64,000 nt of DNA from Nocardia coubleae NBRC 108252 (GTDB taxonomy: Bacteria > Actinomycetota > Actinomycetes > Mycobacteriales > Mycobacteriaceae), in assembly GCF_001612805.1 (NCBI RefSeq), contig NZ_BDBD01000004.1, forward strand, positions 186,001 to 250,000. The letters are read 5' to 3'. How positions within the stretch are numbered: the first letter of the stretch is position 1; every line of letters starts with the position of its first letter. The notes under the pieces are model-generated. The model searched no databases. It worked only from the letters and a program-made list of their open reading frames with translations, and was not told the DNA's origin. The translations under genes were made by a program, and so were the position numbers. This document shows positions 1-8,146 of the stretch, in pieces.

Positions 1-42
1 GAATACCGCCAGCAGCCCGACTACCCACAGCGTTCTCTCCAC
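1..42 (-). CDS. Start of a small membrane protein gene (partial, cut by window edge)
   Basis: Reading the minus strand downstream of pyrC there is a good ribosome site (GGAGG, positions 50-54) seven bases before a GTG at 42. The visible residues are MERTLWVVGLLAVF, a short charged start followed by a hydrophobic stretch, as expected for the first membrane segment of a small integral membrane protein. In mycobacteria a membrane/export protein gene sits between pyrC and carA, and this matches that place. Only 14 codons are visible, so nothing can be said about function. Confidence 0.6.
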   Translation of the reverse strand, partial: MERTLWVVGLLAVF

Positions 43-54
43 GTCCTGGCCTCC

Positions 55-1353
55 CTAGATCCCGACCGCCTTGCCCTCGCGGGCAGTTACCCGGCCGCGC
101 AGCACGGTGGCTGTGACCTCGGCCGGGAACGTCATGTCCTCGAACGGCGTGTTGTTCGAGATGCTCGCCAGTTCGGCGCCGCGCACCGTCCACTCGGCGT
201 CGGGGTCGATGAGTGTGAGGTTGGCGGGTTCGCCGACGGCGATCGGGCGGCCGTGGTCGTCGAGTCCGACGATCGCGGCGGGCTTCTCGCTCATCACCTT
301 CGCGACACCGCGCCAGTCGAGCAGACCCGGCTGCACCATCGTCTGCACGATGATCGACAGGGCCGTCTCGAGGCCGAGCATGCCGGGGCGCGCCACCGCG
401 AACTCGCAGCACTTGTCCTGTTCGGCGTGCGGGGCGTGGTCGGTGGCGACACAGTCGATGATCCCGTCGGCCAGGGCCTGCCGCAGCGCGGCGGCGTCGG
501 AGGCCTCGCGCAGCGGCGGGTTCACCTTGTTGACCGCGTCGTAGGTCTCGAGGCGCGAGTCGTCGAGCAGCAGGTGGTGCGGGGTGACCTCGGCGGTGAT
601 CGAAATCCCCTGGGACTTGGCCCATTTCACCAGCTCGACGGTGCCCGCGGTGGAGGCGTGGCAGATGTGCACGCGGGCACCGGCGTCGCGGGCGAGCAGG
701 GCGTCACGCGCGACGATCGACTCCTCGGCGGCCCGCGGCCAGCCGGCCAGACCGAGCCGGGCGGCGTTCGGACCCTCGTGCGCGACGGCGCCCTTGGTCA
801 GGCGCGGTTCCTCGGCGTGCTGGGCGATCAGGACTCCGAGCGAATTCGCGTACTCGAGCGCGCGCCGCATGATGAGCGGGTCGTAGACGCAGTGCCCGTC
901 GTCGGAGAACATCCGGACCTGGCCGACACCGGCGGCCATGGTGCCCATCTCCGCGAGCTGCTTGCCTTCCAGGCCGACCGTCACCGCGCCGACGGGGAAC
1001 ACGTCGACCAGGCCGACCTCCTGGCCGCGCCGCCACACGTGATCGGTGATGACGTGCGAATCGGCGACCGGGCTGGTGTTGGCCATGGCGAACACGGCGG
1101 TGTACCCGCCGAGAGCGGCCGCGGCGGAACCGGTTTCGATGGTCTCGGTGTCTTCGCGGCCGGGTTCGCGCAGGTGGGTGTGCAGGTCGACGAAGCCGGG
1201 CAGCAGGATCTGGCCGTTGCCCTCGATGATCTCGGCGTCGTCGGCGGCCGTGAGACCGGAACCGATCTCGGCGATGACGGTGCCGCGCACCAGCACGTCG
1301 ACCGGCTCGCCCTCACCGTAAAGCTTGACGTTCTTGATGAGCAGCTCAGTCAT
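55..1353 (-). CDS. pyrC: Dihydroorotase
   Basis: Third step of UMP synthesis: reversible cyclisation of carbamoyl-aspartate to dihydroorotate, in the cytoplasm. The 432-residue protein begins [15 protein letters not shown] and carries the metal-binding motif [10 protein letters not shown] near residue 60, a second histidine pair in the [10 protein letters not shown] segment, and ATDHAPH near residue 315, all typical of class I zinc dihydroorotase. The ATG at 1353 was chosen because it overlaps the pyrB stop by four bases (ATGA), which implies translational coupling; the longer open frame upstream is only a shadow of pyrB. It is the third gene of the pyrR-pyrB-pyrC operon and is followed by a membrane protein gene running off the window. 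Confidence 0.97.
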   Translation of the reverse strand: MTELLIKNVKLYGEGEPVDVLVRGTVIAEIGSGLTAADDAEIIEGNGQILLPGFVDLHTHLREPGREDTETIETGSAAAALGGYTAVFAMANTSPVADSHVITDHVWRRGQEVGLVDVFPVGAVTVGLEGKQLAEMGTMAAGVGQVRMFSDDGHCVYDPLIMRRALEYANSLGVLIAQHAEEPRLTKGAVAHEGPNAARLGLAGWPRAAEESIVARDALLARDAGARVHICHASTAGTVELVKWAKSQGISITAEVTPHHLLLDDSRLETYDAVNKVNPPLREASDAAALRQALADGIIDCVATDHAPHAEQDKCCEFAVARPGMLGLETALSIIVQTMVQPGLLDWRGVAKVMSEKPAAIVGLDDHGRPIAVGEPANLTLIDPDAEWTVRGAELASISNNTPFEDMTFPAEVTATVLRGRVTAREGKAVGI

Positions 1354-2303
1354 ACCGTTTCCTCCTGACCGACGAGCAGCCGGAACAGCACGGCCATCCG
1401 CATGTGCACACCGTTGGAGACCTGCTGCAGCACAGCGGCTTTCGGTGAGTCCGCGACGGCCGAGGCGATTTCCATGCCGCGCAGCATCGGACCGGGGTGC
1501 AGCACCACCGCGTCGTCGTCGAGCAGCGCGAGCCTGCGCTCGGACAATCCGTAGTTGATCGAGTATTCGCGGGCCGACGGGAAGAACCCGCCGTTCATCC
1601 GCTCCGCCTGCACGCGCAGCATCATCACCGCGTCGGCGCCGGGCAGTTCGGCATCGAGGGAGGTCGCGACCCGGCAGGGCCAGGCGTCGACCCCGACCGG
1701 CAGCAGCGTGCGCGGCGCGACCAGCACCACTTCGGCGCCGAGAGTGTCGAGCAGTACGACGTTGGACCGGGCGACCCGGCTGTGCAGGATGTCGCCGACC
1801 AGCACCACCCGCTTGCCCTCGATGTCGCCGAGGCGCTGACGCAGGGTCAGCGCGTCGAGCAGCGCCTGGGTGGGGTGCTGGTGGGTGCCGTCGCCCGCGT
1901 TGATGATCGACGGGGCCTGCCGGTTCTCCTCGCGGGCCCACTGTTCCATCCAGCGCGCGATCTGGTGCGCCGCGCCCGAGGCGGGGTGGCGCACGATCAG
2001 CGCGTCGGCGCCCGCCGCGTGCAGGGTGAGCGCGGTGTCGCGCAGCGATTCACCCTTGGAGACCGACGAACTCGACGCGCTCACATTGATCACGTCGGCG
2101 CTCATCCACTTACCGGCGACCTCGAAGGAGACGCGGGTGCGGGTGGAGTTCTCGTAGAACACCGTCATCACGGTGCGCCCGCGCAGGGTCGGCAGCTTCT
2201 TCACTTCGCGCCCGAGCAGGGCCTGTTCGAAGCGTTCGGCTTCGTCGAGCAGTTCGGTGGCGGCGGCGCGATCCAGGTCGGCGACGGTCAGCAGGTGCTT
2301 CAT
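1350..2303 (-). CDS. pyrB: Aspartate carbamoyltransferase catalytic chain
   Basis: Condenses carbamoyl phosphate and aspartate to carbamoyl-aspartate, the committed step of pyrimidine synthesis. The 317-residue product starts [12 protein letters not shown] and shows the carbamoyl-phosphate site [13 protein letters not shown] near residue 50, [12 protein letters not shown] near residue 135, and a late [11 protein letters not shown] segment, all diagnostic of the ATCase/OTCase fold. No pyrI regulatory chain gene is present, in line with other actinobacteria. Start ATG at 2303 overlaps the pyrR stop by four bases; the stop overlaps pyrC. Expression should follow PyrR control of the leader. Confidence 0.97.
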   Translation of the reverse strand: MKHLLTVADLDRAAATELLDEAERFEQALLGREVKKLPTLRGRTVMTVFYENSTRTRVSFEVAGKWMSADVINVSASSSSVSKGESLRDTALTLHAAGADALIVRHPASGAAHQIARWMEQWAREENRQAPSIINAGDGTHQHPTQALLDALTLRQRLGDIEGKRVVLVGDILHSRVARSNVVLLDTLGAEVVLVAPRTLLPVGVDAWPCRVATSLDAELPGADAVMMLRVQAERMNGGFFPSAREYSINYGLSERRLALLDDDAVVLHPGPMLRGMEIASAVADSPKAAVLQQVSNGVHMRMAVLFRLLVGQEETV

Positions 2304-2929
2304 TTCGCCTCCTGATGCAGGTAGACGCCGTCGTGGCCGTCGTGTTCGGTGAGCAGGACCGAGATGTCCTCGGCGCGCGAGGTCGGCACGTTCTTGCCCA
2401 CGTAGTCGGCGCGGATCGGCAGTTCGCGGTGGCCTCGGTCGATGAGGACCGCCAGCTGCACGGCGCGGGGGCGGCCGAGGTCGCGCAGGCCGTCGAGGGC
2501 GCTGCGGACGGTGCGCCCGGAGAACAGCACGTCGTCGACGAGGACGACGAGGGCGTTCTCGATGCCGCCGTCGGGCACCGAGGTGCGTTCCAGCGGACGG
2601 TGCGGACGGCTGCGCAGGTCGTCGCGGTAGAGGGTGATGTCGAGGGAGCCGAGCGCCGGCCGGACGCCGGAGAACTCCTCGATCTTGTCCGCCAGCCGGT
2701 TGGCCAGGGTGGTGCCGCGCGTGGGGATTCCCATGAGAACCACCCGCGGTGCGTCGGCGTCGCCGGAATCCAGGGCGGTCTTCTCGATGATCTGGTGCGC
2801 GATGCGCGCTACGGTGCGTTGCACATCCGACGGCGACAACAGCTCCCGCCCAGCCGCCACCCATTCCGGGGTGTGCCGCTGCGATGTTTCGCCCGCGCCG
2901 GTTTTGGCCGCCCGTTCGGGCACAGCCAT
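2300..2929 (-). CDS. pyrR: Bifunctional pyr operon regulator / uracil phosphoribosyltransferase
   Basis: First gene of the pyr operon. PyrR binds UMP and the pyr mRNA leader; it also has weak uracil phosphoribosyltransferase activity. The 209-residue protein carries the PRPP-binding loop [20 protein letters not shown] in the C-terminal half and [20 protein letters not shown] in the first half, typical of type I phosphoribosyltransferases. It has an N-terminal tail of about 25 residues compared with the B. subtilis protein. The ATG at 2929 is preceded by a very strong Shine-Dalgarno (AAGGAGG, 2935-2941). The leader carries a sequence matching the PyrR-binding loop, so the protein probably represses its own operon at translation. 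Confidence 0.96.
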   Translation of the reverse strand: MAVPERAAKTGAGETSQRHTPEWVAAGRELLSPSDVQRTVARIAHQIIEKTALDSGDADAPRVVLMGIPTRGTTLANRLADKIEEFSGVRPALGSLDITLYRDDLRSRPHRPLERTSVPDGGIENALVVLVDDVLFSGRTVRSALDGLRDLGRPRAVQLAVLIDRGHRELPIRADYVGKNVPTSRAEDISVLLTEHDGHDGVYLHQEAK

Positions 2930-2943
2930 GCCGACCTCCTTCC

Positions 2944-2960
2944 CCGCCTCACCGGACGGT
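2944..2960 (-). promoter_or_regulatory. Candidate PyrR-binding loop in the pyr mRNA leader
   Basis: On the minus strand the leader reads TCCGGTGAGG (2947-2956), an exact match to the conserved core UCCNGNGAGG of PyrR-binding loops. It lies only 5 bases upstream of the pyrR Shine-Dalgarno, and the adjoining bases CGGACCGTCCG are self-complementary. There is no terminator between it and pyrR. That geometry fits PyrR-dependent translational repression as reported for M. smegmatis rather than attenuation. Confidence 0.65.
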
Positions 2961-2988
2961 CCGTTAAAGGATGTCTCACTCGCCCGTC

Positions 2989-2994
2989 AGCCTA
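2989..2994 (-). promoter_or_regulatory. Candidate -10 element of the pyr operon
   Basis: TAGGCT on the minus strand (TANNNT type) lies about 60 bases upstream of the pyrR start, leaving a leader of about 50 bases that would contain the PyrR loop. No convincing -35 is seen, which is usual for actinobacterial housekeeping promoters. Confidence 0.35.
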
Positions 2995-3164
2995 TCAGCG
3001 CCCGCCGCCCCCTTTGACCAGGTAGGGCCGCCTGTGAGCACGGCCACGACCGGCCACCGCGCCGCACTGCTGCGCCGACGATCACAGCGGCGCCGAAAGC
3101 CCTGCGAGCGAGGGCGTTTCGTGGTGCGTGACCGGGGCGCAGGTCGGGCCGTTATCCGTGTCAC

Positions 3165-3183
3165 GCGGGAGTGCTACTCCCGC
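3165..3183 (-). terminator. Hairpin across the stop of the methyltransferase gene
   Basis: Perfect 8-bp inverted repeat GCGGGAGT / ACTCCCGC with a 3-base loop that contains part of the stop codon (3174-3176). No U-tract follows. It probably ends transcription of the methyltransferase gene before the pyr promoter. Confidence 0.5.
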
Positions 3184-4025
3184 ACGGCGTGGACGACGCC
3201 GACGCGTGGGTCGTGCACCGCGACCTCTCGTCCGAGCGGAACGATCATGTCGTCCCAGGCACGGAACTCGGTTCGCCACCCGTGGTCGACGAGCCATTGC
3301 GGGCCGGGCCGCTCGCCGTCGGACAGCGGAGCCGCGGCGTCCTCGTCACCGGAAACGAGTCTGCGCAGTTCGACGTAGTGCGGCGCGTTGTCGTCGACGG
3401 TGAATCGGCTGAGACCGAATCTGCTGCCCGGCGCCGAGAGGTCCGTGAGCGTTGCGACGGCTCGCCGATGATCGGCCGCGGGAAGATAGGGAAGCGCCCC
3501 CTCATCGATCCACACTGTCGGCTGGTCGGGCCGAAAGCCTGTGTCCCGCAACCGTGATGCCCACTCTTCGCGCAGATCGATCGGGAGGATGCGTCGGCGG
3601 GCCGTCGGCACAGCGCCCGTCGCGCGCAGTACAGCTTCTTTGAAGGAGAACAGCGCGGGAAGGTCGAGTTCGTACACGGTGACATCGGCGGGCAGCCCCA
3701 GGCGATAGGCCCGGGTATCCAGACCGGCGCCGAGCAGGACGAGCTGGCGGCATCCGGCGGCGACCGCGTCGGCGACCTGATCGTCGACGAGACGCACGCC
3801 TACCGAGCGGCCCGGGAAGAACTGCTCCGCCAGCGCCTCGACCCGCGACCAGCGCGCGGCACCCCCATCGGTGCCGGTGAAGTCGCCACGTGCGGCCGCT
3901 ACGAAAGCCGAGGTCAGTGGGTCGTCGTAGAGCCGGTCCGGTCGGCGCGACTCCATTTCCCGGATCAGCGCTACGCCGAGGGCACTCAATGCCACCCCGG
4001 CAACAGGTGCGTTCACTTCACTCAT
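3174..4025 (-). CDS. SAM-dependent methyltransferase (PPM1/leucine carboxyl methyltransferase-like family)
   Basis: The 283-residue protein belongs to the large actinobacterial family of putative S-adenosylmethionine-dependent methyltransferases (TIGR00027 type). Visible landmarks are RLYDDPLTSAFV near residue 30, the SAM loop VLLGAGLDTRAYRL near residue 90, YELDLPALFSFKEAVL, and WIDEGALPYLP in the middle. The substrate is unknown; family members are often annotated for O-methylation in lipid or secondary metabolism. ATG 4025 was chosen over the upstream in-frame start because GAGGGG stands at the right distance. It is transcribed divergently from a TetR regulator gene, with a palindrome in between, so it is probably that regulator's target. 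Confidence 0.85.
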   Translation of the reverse strand: MSEVNAPVAGVALSALGVALIREMESRRPDRLYDDPLTSAFVAAARGDFTGTDGGAARWSRVEALAEQFFPGRSVGVRLVDDQVADAVAAGCRQLVLLGAGLDTRAYRLGLPADVTVYELDLPALFSFKEAVLRATGAVPTARRRILPIDLREEWASRLRDTGFRPDQPTVWIDEGALPYLPAADHRRAVATLTDLSAPGSRFGLSRFTVDDNAPHYVELRRLVSGDEDAAAPLSDGERPGPQWLVDHGWRTEFRAWDDMIVPLGREVAVHDPRVGVVHAVRE

Positions 4026-4045
4026 CGCACTACCCCTCGAACTAA

Positions 4046-4061
4046 CTTGCCGCCCGGCTAG
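4046..4061. promoter_or_regulatory. Candidate TetR operator between methyltransferase and tetR
   Basis: CTTGCCG-CC-CGGCTAG is a 7-2-7 inverted repeat with one mismatch, 21 bases upstream of the methyltransferase start. The half-site CTAGCCG recurs at 4095-4101, close to the regulator's own start, so one protein could control both divergent genes. Confidence 0.5.
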
Positions 4062-4122
4062 CAATGGTCGATATATGGCGACGGTAGGCTTCCCCTAGCC
4101 GCTCGTCAAGCAAAGGAATGCC

Positions 4123-4680
4123 GTGGACGGACGTCGTAGCGACACGAAGGACCGCATCCGCGCTGTGGCGATGGAGTTGTTCGCCGAGCGCGGCTACGAG
4201 AAGACCTCGCTGCGGGAGATCGCCGAGCGGCTCGGTGTCACGAAAGCCGCGCTGTACTACCACTTCCGAACCAAGGAAGACATCGTCGTCAGCCTCTCCG
4301 ACGACCTGCGACGCGGCATCGACGACATCGTGACCTGGGCCGAACAAGCCCCGGCCGGCCAGGAACGGGCCGAGCAGATTCTGCGCCGCTACAGCGCCCT
4401 GCTGCACAGTCTCGGCCGCGATATGGTGCGGTTTTGGCACGAGAATCAGCCCGCGTTCCGCGATCTCGGATTCGGCGCGGGCCTGCGCTACCAATTCCGC
4501 GTGCTCGCCGACCTCATGACGGACCCCGATCGCGAACCGTTGGATGTCTACTACGCCCGGCAGGCGCTCCTGGCGATCAGCTGGAGTGTATCGATGATGG
4601 GTGATCTGGATCTGCCCGACGACCAGATGGCCGCTGCCGCCACCGATATCGCCCTCGGAATCCTCCACCGCCTCTCCTGA
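4123..4680 (+). CDS. TetR/AcrR family transcriptional regulator
   Basis: Residues 8-55 form the TetR helix-turn-helix: DTKDRIRAVAMELFAERGYEKTSLREIAERLGVTKAALYYHF pattern, ending in the typical YYHF. The C-terminal ligand-binding part has no recognisable specificity. The 185-residue length is normal. GTG 4123 is preceded by AAAGGA. The gene is divergent from the SAM methyltransferase gene, and the half-sites in the 97-base gap suggest it represses itself and that gene. Confidence 0.9.
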   Translation: MDGRRSDTKDRIRAVAMELFAERGYEKTSLREIAERLGVTKAALYYHFRTKEDIVVSLSDDLRRGIDDIVTWAEQAPAGQERAEQILRRYSALLHSLGRDMVRFWHENQPAFRDLGFGAGLRYQFRVLADLMTDPDREPLDVYYARQALLAISWSVSMMGDLDLPDDQMAAAATDIALGILHRLS

Positions 4681-4733
4681 CCGCTCGTCGAAAACGCTTT
4701 GACGTGGCGCTCCGGGTCCGGCGACCATCGACT

Positions 4734-5288
4734 ATGGGAATCGGCATAGCGGCCACGCCGCCGGAGCGTATCGACCTGGGTGATCTGGTCGTGCGCCGGT
4801 GGCGACTGGACGACGTGGACAGCCGGTTGGGCGCGCTCATCGATTCGCACGAGCACCTGCACCGGTGGATGGCGTGGGCGGCAGAACCAACCACGCGCGA
4901 GGATCAGCGGCTTTCCATCGAGATCTCGAGTACACGGTGGCCGACTCCGGGCGGCGGGTACCTGTACGGAATCTTCACTGCGGCAGGCGAAGTCGCCGGT
5001 GGGACTGGGCTGCACGACCGTGTGGCGGCCGGAGCACTGGAAATCGGGTATTGGTGTCACGTGGCCCATACCGGTCGCGGCGTGATCACCCGGGCGGCGC
5101 GCGCGCTCACCGCTGCCGCCCTCGCGCTCCCCCACATCGAGCGCGTCGAAATCCGTTGCGACGCGGCCAATGTCCGCAGCGCGGCAGTGCCTCGCAGGCT
5201 CGGTTATCGCCTGGTCGAGACCGGTCTGCGCGCGGCCGAGGCTCCGGGGGATTCCGGTCGCTATCAGGTCTGGGCGACCACCGCATAG
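4734..5288 (+). CDS. GNAT family N-acetyltransferase (RimJ/RimL-like)
   Basis: A 184-residue GNAT protein of the RimJ/RimL subgroup. The acetyl-CoA part is seen in EIGYWCHVAHTGRGVITRAA near residue 105 and the CDAANVRSAAVPRRLGYRL segment near residue 145, where the N-xx-S pattern and the following Gly-Tyr are typical of N-terminal protein acetyltransferases and small-molecule relatives. The substrate cannot be told. ATG 4734 was preferred over an in-frame GTG at 4704; neither has a strong ribosome site. It follows the tetR gene by 53 bases and could share its transcript. Confidence 0.85.
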   Translation: MGIGIAATPPERIDLGDLVVRRWRLDDVDSRLGALIDSHEHLHRWMAWAAEPTTREDQRLSIEISSTRWPTPGGGYLYGIFTAAGEVAGGTGLHDRVAAGALEIGYWCHVAHTGRGVITRAARALTAAALALPHIERVEIRCDAANVRSAAVPRRLGYRLVETGLRAAEAPGDSGRYQVWATTA

Positions 5289-5429
5289 GGCTCGTGACGC
5301 GCGTTCTCGACGAAACTGCGCGCCACGGCCGAAGCCGTCCGCCGGAATACGACACGTTTACGGAAGTGGTCGTTCGCCAGTACCGGACATGCTTGCACGA
5401 CTTCAGTTAAGCAAACGGAGGAGCGCAAA

Positions 5430-5807
5430 GTGGGAGCAGGCATCGTCGCGACGCTGCTGGTCGGTGTCGGAATTCTGCACATCGTGCCGGGTGTGGTCGC
5501 GTTGTCGCCTCGACGGGCGAGCACCGCCTATGGCACCGAGGTCACAGATAAGGATCTGGAGCTTCTCCTGCGTCATCGCGCGGTGTTGCTCGCGACGGTG
5601 GGGTTCGGATTGATCATCGGCGCTGTGGTTCCTGCCGCCAGGACTGTCACGCTCACGGCCGGAATCGTCAGCACCGCTTCGTTTCTCGTGCTCACCGCGG
5701 TGATGGGGCCGCGCAAACTCAACGCGCGAACCCTTCGAGTGGCCCGTGCCGACGTGATCGCACTCGTGGCGCTGGTCGGCGCCGGTCTGGTCGTCCTCGC
5801 GAATTGA
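5430..5807 (+). CDS. Small four-helix membrane protein, unknown function
   Basis: The 125-residue protein is mostly hydrophobic, with about four membrane segments (around residues 3-22, 48-66, 70-90 and 104-123) and a polar loop SPRRASTAYGTEVTDKDLELLLRHRAVL between the first two. Proteins of this shape are common in actinobacteria; some are mislabelled phosphopantetheine adenylyltransferase, which this is not (no nucleotidyltransferase motif). GTG 5430 has a good GGAGGAG site 10 bases upstream. It stands alone and converges with the TipA-like gene. Confidence 0.7.
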   Translation: MGAGIVATLLVGVGILHIVPGVVALSPRRASTAYGTEVTDKDLELLLRHRAVLLATVGFGLIIGAVVPAARTVTLTAGIVSTASFLVLTAVMGPRKLNARTLRVARADVIALVALVGAGLVVLAN

Positions 5808-5833
5808 ACGCCCCACCCCTGTGAAGTCGGCAG

Positions 5834-6634
5834 TCAACTCCAGGTCGCGGTGGCGGGGTCGATGCCATTGGCTCGGGCGTTGGCGTCGATGACGGCGCAC
5901 AGCCAGCGGGTCAGGCCAGGTGCGAGGGAGTCGTAGAAGTCGGTGTAGCCGGGATCGGTGCGGTAGGTGCGGGCCAGGCAGACGTGCATGGCGTGGGTGC
6001 AGTCGAAATAGACCGCGAGGGAGGCGCGGTGGCGTTCGGCGAGGGTGTCGGCTTCCGGGCTGCCCGGTGTGACACCGTGGCGCAGCGCCGCGGCGAGGTC
6101 GGTGTGCAGGGCGGACAGGTCGTCGGAGATCTTGCGCCAGCCCTCGGGCGTACGGTCGGCGACGCGTTCGGCGTACTGCGCCCACTGCGGGGTCTCGCCC
6201 CAGCGTTCGCGGGCCTGCTCGACCCACGCCGGTTCCCATCCCTCGCCGAAGATCGCGACCTGATCCTCGGCGGGGAGCAGGATGCCCGACTCGCGTGCCT
6301 CGATCAGCCGATCCACCGCATCGGCCATCCCGCGTAACCGATGGATGCGGGCCTCGAGTTCGGCGCGCTGCTCGCGCAGGGTGGTGAGAGCGTCGGCGTG
6401 CGGTGCGTCCAGCAGGCCCGCGATGTCGTCGAGGGGTACGCCGAGTTCGCGGTAGACCAGCACACGGTGGGCACGCGCCACCTCGGCCGCGCTGTAGAGC
6501 CGGTACCCGCCGGGGCTGCGCTCCGACGGGCAGACCAACCCGATCGCATCCCAGTGATGCAGGGTGCGGGTGGTGACACCGAGCAGCCGCGCCGTGGCGC
6601 CGACGGTGCGTGGCGAGGTCGTCACGACCACCAT
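5834..6634 (-). CDS. MerR family regulator with TipA-like ligand-binding domain
   Basis: Residues 10-75 are a MerR DNA-binding domain (TVGATARLLGVTTRTLHHWDAIGLVCP, then GGYRLYSAAEVARAHRV), followed by a coiled-coil dimer helix (about 80-115). The C-terminal 120 residues have the TipAS arrangement (GETPQWAQYAERVADRTPEGW, HTDLAAALRHGVTPGSPEADTLAERHRASL, YRTDPGYTDFYDSLAPGLTRWLCAVIDAN), the globin-like domain that traps thiopeptides and other hydrophobic compounds in Streptomyces TipA. It probably activates its own operon with the VOC protein gene, which ends 7 bases upstream of its start. Confidence 0.9.
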   Translation of the reverse strand: MVVVTTSPRTVGATARLLGVTTRTLHHWDAIGLVCPSERSPGGYRLYSAAEVARAHRVLVYRELGVPLDDIAGLLDAPHADALTTLREQRAELEARIHRLRGMADAVDRLIEARESGILLPAEDQVAIFGEGWEPAWVEQARERWGETPQWAQYAERVADRTPEGWRKISDDLSALHTDLAAALRHGVTPGSPEADTLAERHRASLAVYFDCTHAMHVCLARTYRTDPGYTDFYDSLAPGLTRWLCAVIDANARANGIDPATATWS

Positions 6635-6641
6635 TGTGCCG

Positions 6642-7136
6642 TCAGGGCCCCTCGATCCCCATCGACCGCAGGTGCTCGGCCGCCGGGCTGGCCGGATCGT
6701 ACGGGCGGGCGGCGGTCATCACCACACGCGTGTGCTCCGGAGTCACCACCTCGAGTTCCATCGAATTCCACGGCATCACCCGTGGGCCGACCGTGCACCC
6801 CGGCACCGCGCGCTCGCACGCTTCGGCGATGCCGTCGATCTCATCGAGCACGCAGGAGAAACTCACCGTGAGCCCACCCGGTCCTTCCGCCTGCGCCCCC
6901 GGCACGAGAAGCACATCCTGGAATGCCCACCGCCGCAGGTGCGTCACCTGGCCCGGCGCGGTGAAGAAGTCGAAGAAGCCGAGCCCCTCCACCCAGAATT
7001 CCACCGACTTCGCGATATCGGCACACGGCACGATCACGAACATCGGCATCCCGTAGATACCGCGGAACGGTTGCGGCGCAACAGCATTGGGACCGGGAAC
7101 GGGCACCGGGCTCATCTCGAAAGCTGGAAAGTTCAT
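6642..7136 (-). CDS. VOC (glyoxalase/bleomycin resistance-like) family protein
   Basis: A 164-residue protein with the paired beta-alpha-beta-beta-beta units of the vicinal oxygen chelate fold: MFVIVPCADIAKSVEFWVEGLGFFDFF in the first half and LTVSFSCVLDEIDGIAEACERAV in the second, closing with ELEVVTPEHTRVVMTAARP. Family members isomerise, break or simply bind small molecules; several confer resistance by binding antibiotics. It is the first gene of a two-gene unit with the TipA-like regulator, so a role in drug binding or resistance is reasonable but inferred. The start MNFPAFE at 7136 was chosen because upstream codons lack VOC homology. Confidence 0.82.
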   Translation of the reverse strand: MNFPAFEMSPVPVPGPNAVAPQPFRGIYGMPMFVIVPCADIAKSVEFWVEGLGFFDFFTAPGQVTHLRRWAFQDVLLVPGAQAEGPGGLTVSFSCVLDEIDGIAEACERAVPGCTVGPRVMPWNSMELEVVTPEHTRVVMTAARPYDPASPAAEHLRSMGIEGP

Positions 7137-7296
7137 ACGAGCGATCGTCGAGCCTGACGTTACGTGAGGGTCAAGTCTGCCGCGTCGAGCGCACCGAAGT
7201 CCCCGGTCGGGCAGTCGCACGAGCGAGTCGGCGATGAATTTCGGGCGGGGTCGTCGTCGGAACATGCGTCAGATGTCGACAGAAGGGTGTTCGCCG

Positions 7297-8100
7297 ATGG
7301 TCAGGAAGTTTCGGTTCGGGGTCGTCGCTCCGCTCAGGAGTGAGGCGCAGGTCTGGCGGGAGCGAGTTCGGAGGATCGCTGGACTCGGGTATTCGACCCT
7401 GTTGGTGCCTGATTTCCCGCTCACGCAACCGGCGCCGGCGCCCATGCTCGCCACCGCTGCCGCACTGACGGACCTGCGCGTGGGGACCTGGGTGTATGCC
7501 TCTCCCCTGCGCCCGCCGTGGATGACGGCCTGGGAAGCGCATTCGCTGTCGCTCCTGACGGACGGGCGGTTCGAGATGGGAATCGGCACCGGACGCGGCG
7601 GTATCGAGGACGAGTTGCGGGACAAGGGCCTGCCGATCGTTCCGCCGGGCGAACGGCTGGTTCACATCCGGGAAACCGTCGACCGGCTGCGCGAACTCGA
7701 CGGCCCGGACCGGCGCACCCCGGTGGCGATGGCGGTGTACGGCCCGAAGGCGCGGGCCCTGGCGGCCGAGATCGCCGACACGGTAACCTTCCCGCTCGAC
7801 GATCGACCCCGGAACCAGGTCGAGCGGCTGACCCGCGAATTCCGCACCGCCAACGGCCCCGAGCTGGCCCTGGCCGTCCCGGTCATCGGCGACACCGTCG
7901 CACCGCACATGGCCCACCCCGCGACCGATCCCGCCGCACTCCGCGCCGCCGACGCCCTGACCGTCCTCCCCGACGACCCCGCCGCCGCCATCGGCGAAAT
8001 CCAGCGCCGCCGCGAGGAAGCCGGGTTCTCCTACATCGTCGTCGGCGCCGACGTCGCCGAACGGTTGGCCCCGGTGGTCGCCGCGCTCGCCGGGACATAG
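7297..8100 (+). CDS. LLM class flavin-dependent oxidoreductase
   Basis: The 267-residue protein is a luciferase-like monooxygenase of the F420 or FMN kind. Marks: FRFGVVAPLRSEAQVWRERVRRIAGLGYSTLLVPD at the N-terminus, RVGTWVYASPLRPPWMTAWEAHSLSLLTDGRFEMGIGTGRG near residue 65-105, and a C-terminal GFSYIVVGADVAERLAPVV. Its substrate and whether it uses F420 or FMN cannot be read from sequence. ATG 7297 begins at the conserved N-terminal strand. The gene is divergent from the VOC gene and ends 10 bases before the LexA box of alkB. Confidence 0.87.
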   Translation: MVRKFRFGVVAPLRSEAQVWRERVRRIAGLGYSTLLVPDFPLTQPAPAPMLATAAALTDLRVGTWVYASPLRPPWMTAWEAHSLSLLTDGRFEMGIGTGRGGIEDELRDKGLPIVPPGERLVHIRETVDRLRELDGPDRRTPVAMAVYGPKARALAAEIADTVTFPLDDRPRNQVERLTREFRTANGPELALAVPVIGDTVAPHMAHPATDPAALRAADALTVLPDDPAAAIGEIQRRREEAGFSYIVVGADVAERLAPVVAALAGT

Positions 8101-8110
8101 GACAGGAATA

Positions 8111-8124
8111 CGAACATACGTTCG
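8111..8124. promoter_or_regulatory. SOS box (LexA operator) of the alkB-like gene
   Basis: CGAAC-ATAC-GTTCG is a perfect 5-4-5 palindrome and an exact match to the actinobacterial LexA consensus CGAAC-N4-GTTCG. It lies where the -35 of the following promoter should be, 9 bases upstream of the -10 TAGAAT, so LexA bound here would block RNA polymerase. Confidence 0.88.
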
Positions 8125-8133
8125 AATGCACGC

Positions 8134-8139
8134 TAGAAT
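8134..8139 (+). promoter_or_regulatory. -10 element of alkB, leaderless promoter
   Basis: TAGAAT ends 7 bases before the ATG at 8147. With normal spacing, transcription would begin on the A of that ATG, giving a leaderless mRNA, a common arrangement in Mycobacteriales. This decides the start and excludes in-frame ATGs at 8126 and 8138. Confidence 0.7.
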
Positions 8140-8146
8140 GGCGGTC

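Noticed and set aside
5834..6634. Thiopeptide resistance function for the TipA-like regulator
   Set aside because: The fold supports ligand sensing only; no thiopeptide gene or methyltransferase of the tsr type is nearby, so a specific drug was not assigned.
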